This document shows positions 59,785 through 64,000 of a stretch of 64,000 nt of DNA, in pieces. Each line of letters starts with the position of its first letter. Within the stretch, counting starts at the first letter, position 1. The DNA is from Mesaphorura yosii (Eukaryota; Arthropoda; Collembola; Poduromorpha; Tullbergiidae): the NCBI GenBank assembly GCA_009869945.1, contig WIXG01000002.1:434001-498000 (forward strand), in the 5' to 3' direction. The notes under the pieces are model-generated. The model saw nothing but the letters and a program-made list of their open reading frames with translations. It was not told the DNA's origin and did not search any database. The position numbers were made by a program, and so were the translations under genes.

Positions 59785-62700
59785 TTATCTTTGATGGTGA
59801 TGAATTGTTGCCATCGACTGTCCATTCAGTTGCTGCTGCTGGCTGCGAACCGGAAGAGCACCCGCCAAGACGCTCATTGCCGTCACCGGTCCGGCAGGCA
59901 GAACGCTGTCCCACGGCAAATGCTGGTTGACAACTTCCGGTCGCAGAGAGATGACGGGGATTCCCATTTGCGTGCCAGTCCTCTCGTTGCCATGCAGGGG
60001 CATCATGGACAGAATGCCAAGGTCTTCCAGCCTCCGAATTCGGGACTGATCCAGTCGCGTCATGTCGATCAAAGGAATGTAAAGATACATATTATTGCTG
60101 CCTTGCTGAGCCGTGCGAGTCGCTGTGGCGGGTCTCGGTGCTACTTGCAGTGTACTTGATTGAGAAATTTGCTGCTGATGCGCCTGCATTTGTCGTGGCC
60201 CTGGAGGACGTCCGGGCCCGGCTCTGTGTATCGACATCGATGAGTTCTGCATGCGCTGCGGAATTTCTCCGGTCATGGACAAGGGACCAACGCGTTGCTG
60301 CTGATGTTGAAGCTGAAGTTGGCCCGGAGAAATTCCGTGCTGATTCATTTTGTGTTCCTCCAAGCTTTGCTCGGTCGGGCATAAAGCGCCGCATAGGCGG
60401 CATGCGTACGCCGCTCTGGACCCAGGAACTTTGGCTTGGTTCGAGTTTGCGCCTTGTGTGAGGTTGACCGCAGAAGGTTGGACCTGAGCCGTTTGCGCCT
60501 GCATTAGTGCCTGTCGAGCAGCTTGCATCTGCATTTGCTGCATCCTTGCCGAATTCTCACGCACTTGCTGATTGATTTCATCCTCTGTTAAATCAACGGT
60601 TGGTGGTCTGTCAGGCCGATCGATTGCTGAGTTGACGGTGGCAGTGGTGTACAGGATTCTCGGGCCAGGGGCCCTTGGAACTGCAAACTGGTGAGTTGGA
60701 GAATGCTGCTGCTGGACTGGGGGACTCTGCACCTGCATGCGGTTCATCACTCCTGACGGAGAAATGGGCGAAAGGGTTGCCCTAGGGCTGTGTCGCAGGT
60801 CGGTCGCATTCGAGATGCTGATATTCACAGGACTCCTCCGCGGTCCCGGAATTTGGTCAGCTATGGCAGGAGTGACGGTAACTCCGCGATTCGCGAGTGC
60901 AACCGCCACGGAGTCGGGGTTCAAATGCGTAGAATTAAAAGATGAGGAGCTCCCAAAAAGAGGGTTGGCACTTGCTGAAGCTGAGAAGCTGTCCTGCCTT
61001 GTCATTGTCATTGTCCCCGAACCAGAGTTTTCTGTGGTTGGACATACGCTGAGCGTGATCGCGTTTCCAATTCTCACGCTGGACAATCCCGTATTGTTGG
61101 CTAAGTTGGTTTCCCTTTCCACTGTTGAGCCCGGCGGTGAGGTTCTCATTGGAACACTCCTGACTTCCATTTGAGAGTACGGCTGTTGCCTCCCAGCAGA
61201 CATCGCCATTGCCAACTGAGACTGCTGTTGTTGTTGCTGTTGATTCAGGTGACTTTGTGAGCGCAAATGATTGCCGTTGCTGTCAAGCCGCGGTTGCTTA
61301 GCTGGCGAACCACCGCCCTGCACCTGCGATTGTGCCTCCATGCTCGCCATGCGTTTAGCATGGAGCAAATTCTGTATCTGATTTTCACTCGCACGTAGCG
61401 GATTCCAATTGTACGCGTGAGCCCTCCTTTCCTGCTGAGCATTGTTGAGTTGAGTCTGCTGCACCAGCAAATGTTGTTGAAGTGCACTTGGATACGTTTC
61501 ATTCGTCTGGATCGTCCGCCCTCCCGAAGAAACCTCCACGATTCGTGGCCCATCCTGGTCAAGGCTGTTATGGCGAACGATTTGAGCGGGCCTCCTCGCG
61601 TTTGATTCGGTGCTCAGACTCCGTTGCAAGGAGCCTGACGTGGATCCATTGAAATTGGCCCGGCTCGCTTGGAGTTGCTGCTGCTGAGCCTGCTGAGCTT
61701 GTGAATAACGGAGGTTTTGCAGGTTGTTCACAGTTTGCTGGCTTGGGAACACGTTGCCGCTTCCTGCACTTCCCGTCGGCTGCTGATGTATGGAATTGGA
61801 ATGCCGTGATTGAAGTTGTTGCTGCTGCATGGCGGCTGCCAAGCGCGAGTTCGCGTTTTGAGGATTAGGGAATCGTGAGCCTGTGCCAGCGGCAGCTGCG
61901 AATTGAGGTCTCGAAAGGGAGCCTGCGAGAATCGAACGAAAAAGTCAACTTTAACCTAAGCACATGAGAAGATACGGAAATGGGAATTGCTATTATTGCT
62001 TTTCTAGACACTCACCTGCATTCTCGAAAAGAACACTCGCCAGATGAGTTGAGCCCTGAGGCCTCAACATTTGTTGCTGGAGAAGACTTGGAGCCACGGT
62101 GGAGGAAGGTCTGAATTGTGAATGATTTACCGACATGCTCGCGCTCGCACCGACGTGGGATCCGCGAATCAGGGTCTGTGACAAAATCTCCGAGCTGTGC
62201 CTCCTCTGTGTTTCGACAATGAGCGCCCTTCGGTGTTCCATCTCGACCAATCGCTGAGCCTCGTGCGACGCAAAACACGGCTCGGCAATGAGCTCCTGGC
62301 TCGTCTCCCTCTCATTTTGTTGCACGGGGTACGGGCTTTCGGGTTCAAATATGTTGCTGTTGCTCAGCGTGCTTCCTATTCGCAAGTGCTCTTCGTTGAA
62401 GTGAGCGTGAAGTTCCGCGTCTGACGTGAAGTTTTTGTCACACATTGTGCATTTAAAATCATCCGACTCATTCTGTTGGTCAGTCTCTTCTTCACGAGCA
62501 CCAGGACCGGACTGGCACACGTGGTCATGGTCATCAAATGTTCTGGCTTCCGGGTTCACACTATTCTGTTCTTCATTGACTCGCGGAGCGTGCGGCGCCT
62601 GATCGTCTGTCTGACGATGGTCTCCGCCCATGCCCAAAGATATGTCTTCTGGCCGAACGTGAATGACCACATTCTCACTCTCGTCGCCCTGCTCGTGCTC

Positions 62701-64000
62701 GCCCTCCTCCGAATTCGGGGGTGTGATGTTCTCAAACTGTGGCGATGCAGTCGGAGCCGAATTTGGTATATTGGTTTCTGGCGACGTGTTGGTGCTCTTG
62801 TGATTGTTGCGTTCCCTCGAGCTCAGACTCAAGTCCGTGGGGGTCGGACTCACGTTCCCGCCATTGCAATGTCTGTCTCGATTCTCGCACTCAACCATGG
62901 CGGTGATAAACTGCTTCTTCTTGGCCAACATTCCTGCTGGGCTTGGGCTTGGGTCTCTGTTGTTGGCTTCGCTTGTGATTGTCGTCTGAATGTCCACTAC
63001 CGTAACACCGCTTCCGCTCAAGTTTTTGGCGTCTTCCGAGATGAGCGTGCGTCGTTCCAAGTCATCCTCCGTCAGTGGGAGAATCGATTCTGGCTGAGTC
63101 TCGTCGTCGTCGTCTTTTCCCGGTTCCTGCAATAGCAAATCAAATGAATTTTTGAATGGCCGAATGTTGACTCGGGTCCCGGCTCGAAACTTGTTCGTGC
63201 TAAATATGTCAACCCGTGTAGTGTCCGTCTAATTATTTACAGCTCGTCTTCAAATTGCGAACAAATCAATTCCATTACGCTGATTAATTTGTGAGTGCAA
63301 TCGCAAGTCACATTGATTCCTCCCCGATCAATGATCACTTAAGCCAATTATGTTTAAATGTTAAATGAATTCGTAACCAGAATTTATTCAATAAAACTGC
63401 TAATGAATGAAATGAAGGAGTAATTAAGTGGTTCATATTGCGATTAAGTAAATCTTACACGGAATTCCGTGAGGGCCTCCTCTTCTTTGATTCTTCTTAA
63501 CAGTAAAAACTGCACAACCTTCAATCTAATTAAATCCGAGTAATAACTGTCCATTGATCTGAGCCTGAGCATGTTCATCAGAAAACAGACTCGGAGGCAA
63601 TGCACCGATTTCGTTCAGCTCACAGCTCTCAATCAAATCAAAATCCATGCTATCACGTCGAAGTGTTCTACCACTTATTGCATGGAGTTTGAAAAACCTC
63701 AAACCAACCAACCGCATTTCATGGCGGTGCGGTTTGGCTACAGACATCATTTAACCATAACGATTTTAACGATGCAAGAATGAAATGATTATGATTACTG
63801 AGACGGTGTGTATTTTGCGTGCAGTTTCGTGTGCAAAATCTGGTCTGGTGTCTGGCTGTGCGTTCGTGATGCCCATATTTACATTTGGCAGCTTACCTCG
63901 ATTATTGTCGTCAACGTTGAGTTTGAGCTGCTTGCTTGTCTATCGCTATGATTGTGATCCGTTTCTGTCTCTGAAGGATAGTCGGTCGGAATAATGCTCA
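59785..64000 (-). CDS. Gln-rich protein with two C2H2 zinc fingers (5' end outside window)
   Basis: Three exons join in phase: 64000-63897 (partial), 63126-62016, 61922-59785 (TAA), giving at least 1,116 residues in the window. The first part is acidic and Ser/Thr-rich (KDDDDETQPESILPL). Finger 1 reads FKCTMCDKNFTSDAELHAHF..H (near 62,440). A long Gln/Ser/Pro-rich region with CAG-type Gln runs follows. Finger 2 reads YACRLCGALCPTEQSLEEHK..H (near 60,380). The C-terminal 130 residues contain a non-repetitive block (NMYLYIPLIDMTRLDQSRIR, then GIPVISLRPEVV and LPWDSVLP) that looks folded or a binding module. Two widely spaced fingers plus Gln-rich DNA suggest a nuclear transcription or chromatin cofactor. 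I cannot name the family. Further exons lie beyond base 64000. Strong ORF length and clean splice joins support the model. Confidence 0.82.
63127..63896 (-). other. Intron of the zinc-finger gene
   Basis: A 770-bp intron with donor GTAAGC after GAG (63897) and acceptor TATTGCAG before GAA (63126), phase 0. It is AT-rich, and no coding or structural feature is seen inside. Confidence 0.65.

Overview
This is nuclear DNA from an animal with short introns. Most introns are about 50-100 bp with GT..AG ends, but a few genes have introns of 0.5-7 kb. Protein content (SNAPC1, PAK1IP1, IGBP1, ERK7/MAPK15, corin-like, FAM110, neurogenin-like bHLH) is metazoan. Compact gene blocks beside AT-rich, cryptically simple non-coding DNA, plus a class-3 (fungal-type) lipase relic, suggest an ecdysozoan, perhaps a springtail, crustacean or other arthropod. 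I cannot fix the species. No bacterial operon, virus or CRISPR array is visible.

Layout. 1-4.65 kb, plus strand: the 3' part of HADHA (mitochondrial trifunctional protein alpha), then SNAPC1. 6.8-8.4 kb, minus: a single-exon neurogenin-type bHLH factor with a TATA box. 10.7-14.06 kb, minus: an unidentified 752-aa coiled-coil protein that shares a 600-bp divergent promoter with PAK1IP1 (14.66-16.32 kb, plus). PAK1IP1 converges on MAPK15/ERK7 (19.66-16.41 kb, minus), and their 3' ends appear to overlap. 19.8-23.1 kb is a decay zone: a frameshifted C2H2 zinc-finger relic, a class-3 lipase with two in-frame stop codons, a possible LINE 3' end, G/C hairpins and a 41-bp tandem repeat. 24.1-36.4 kb, minus: a four-exon FAM110-family gene with a 6.7-kb first intron. 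36.4-46.66 kb has no supportable gene. 46.66-47.94 kb, plus: IGBP1 (alpha4/Tap42). 58.27-48.24 kb, minus: a corin-like type II membrane protein (SEA, frizzled, LDLa, SRCR and S1 protease-like domains) whose protease domain lacks catalytic His and Ser. A small two-helix membrane protein gene (57.17-57.48 kb, plus) with strong codon bias lies in its proposed first intron. 59.8-64 kb, minus: a long Gln-rich protein with two C2H2 fingers, running off the right edge.

The genes do not form a pathway. The housekeeping genes cover fatty-acid oxidation, snRNA transcription, ribosome biogenesis and PP2A control. The regulatory or surface genes are bHLH, ERK7, FAM110, corin-like and the zinc-finger protein. 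Exon joins below were worked out by hand from splice signals and reading phase, so individual boundaries may be off. The points most worth following up are the corin-like pseudoprotease, the lipase with nonsense codons, the codon-biased nested membrane protein, and the unidentified coiled-coil and zinc-finger proteins.
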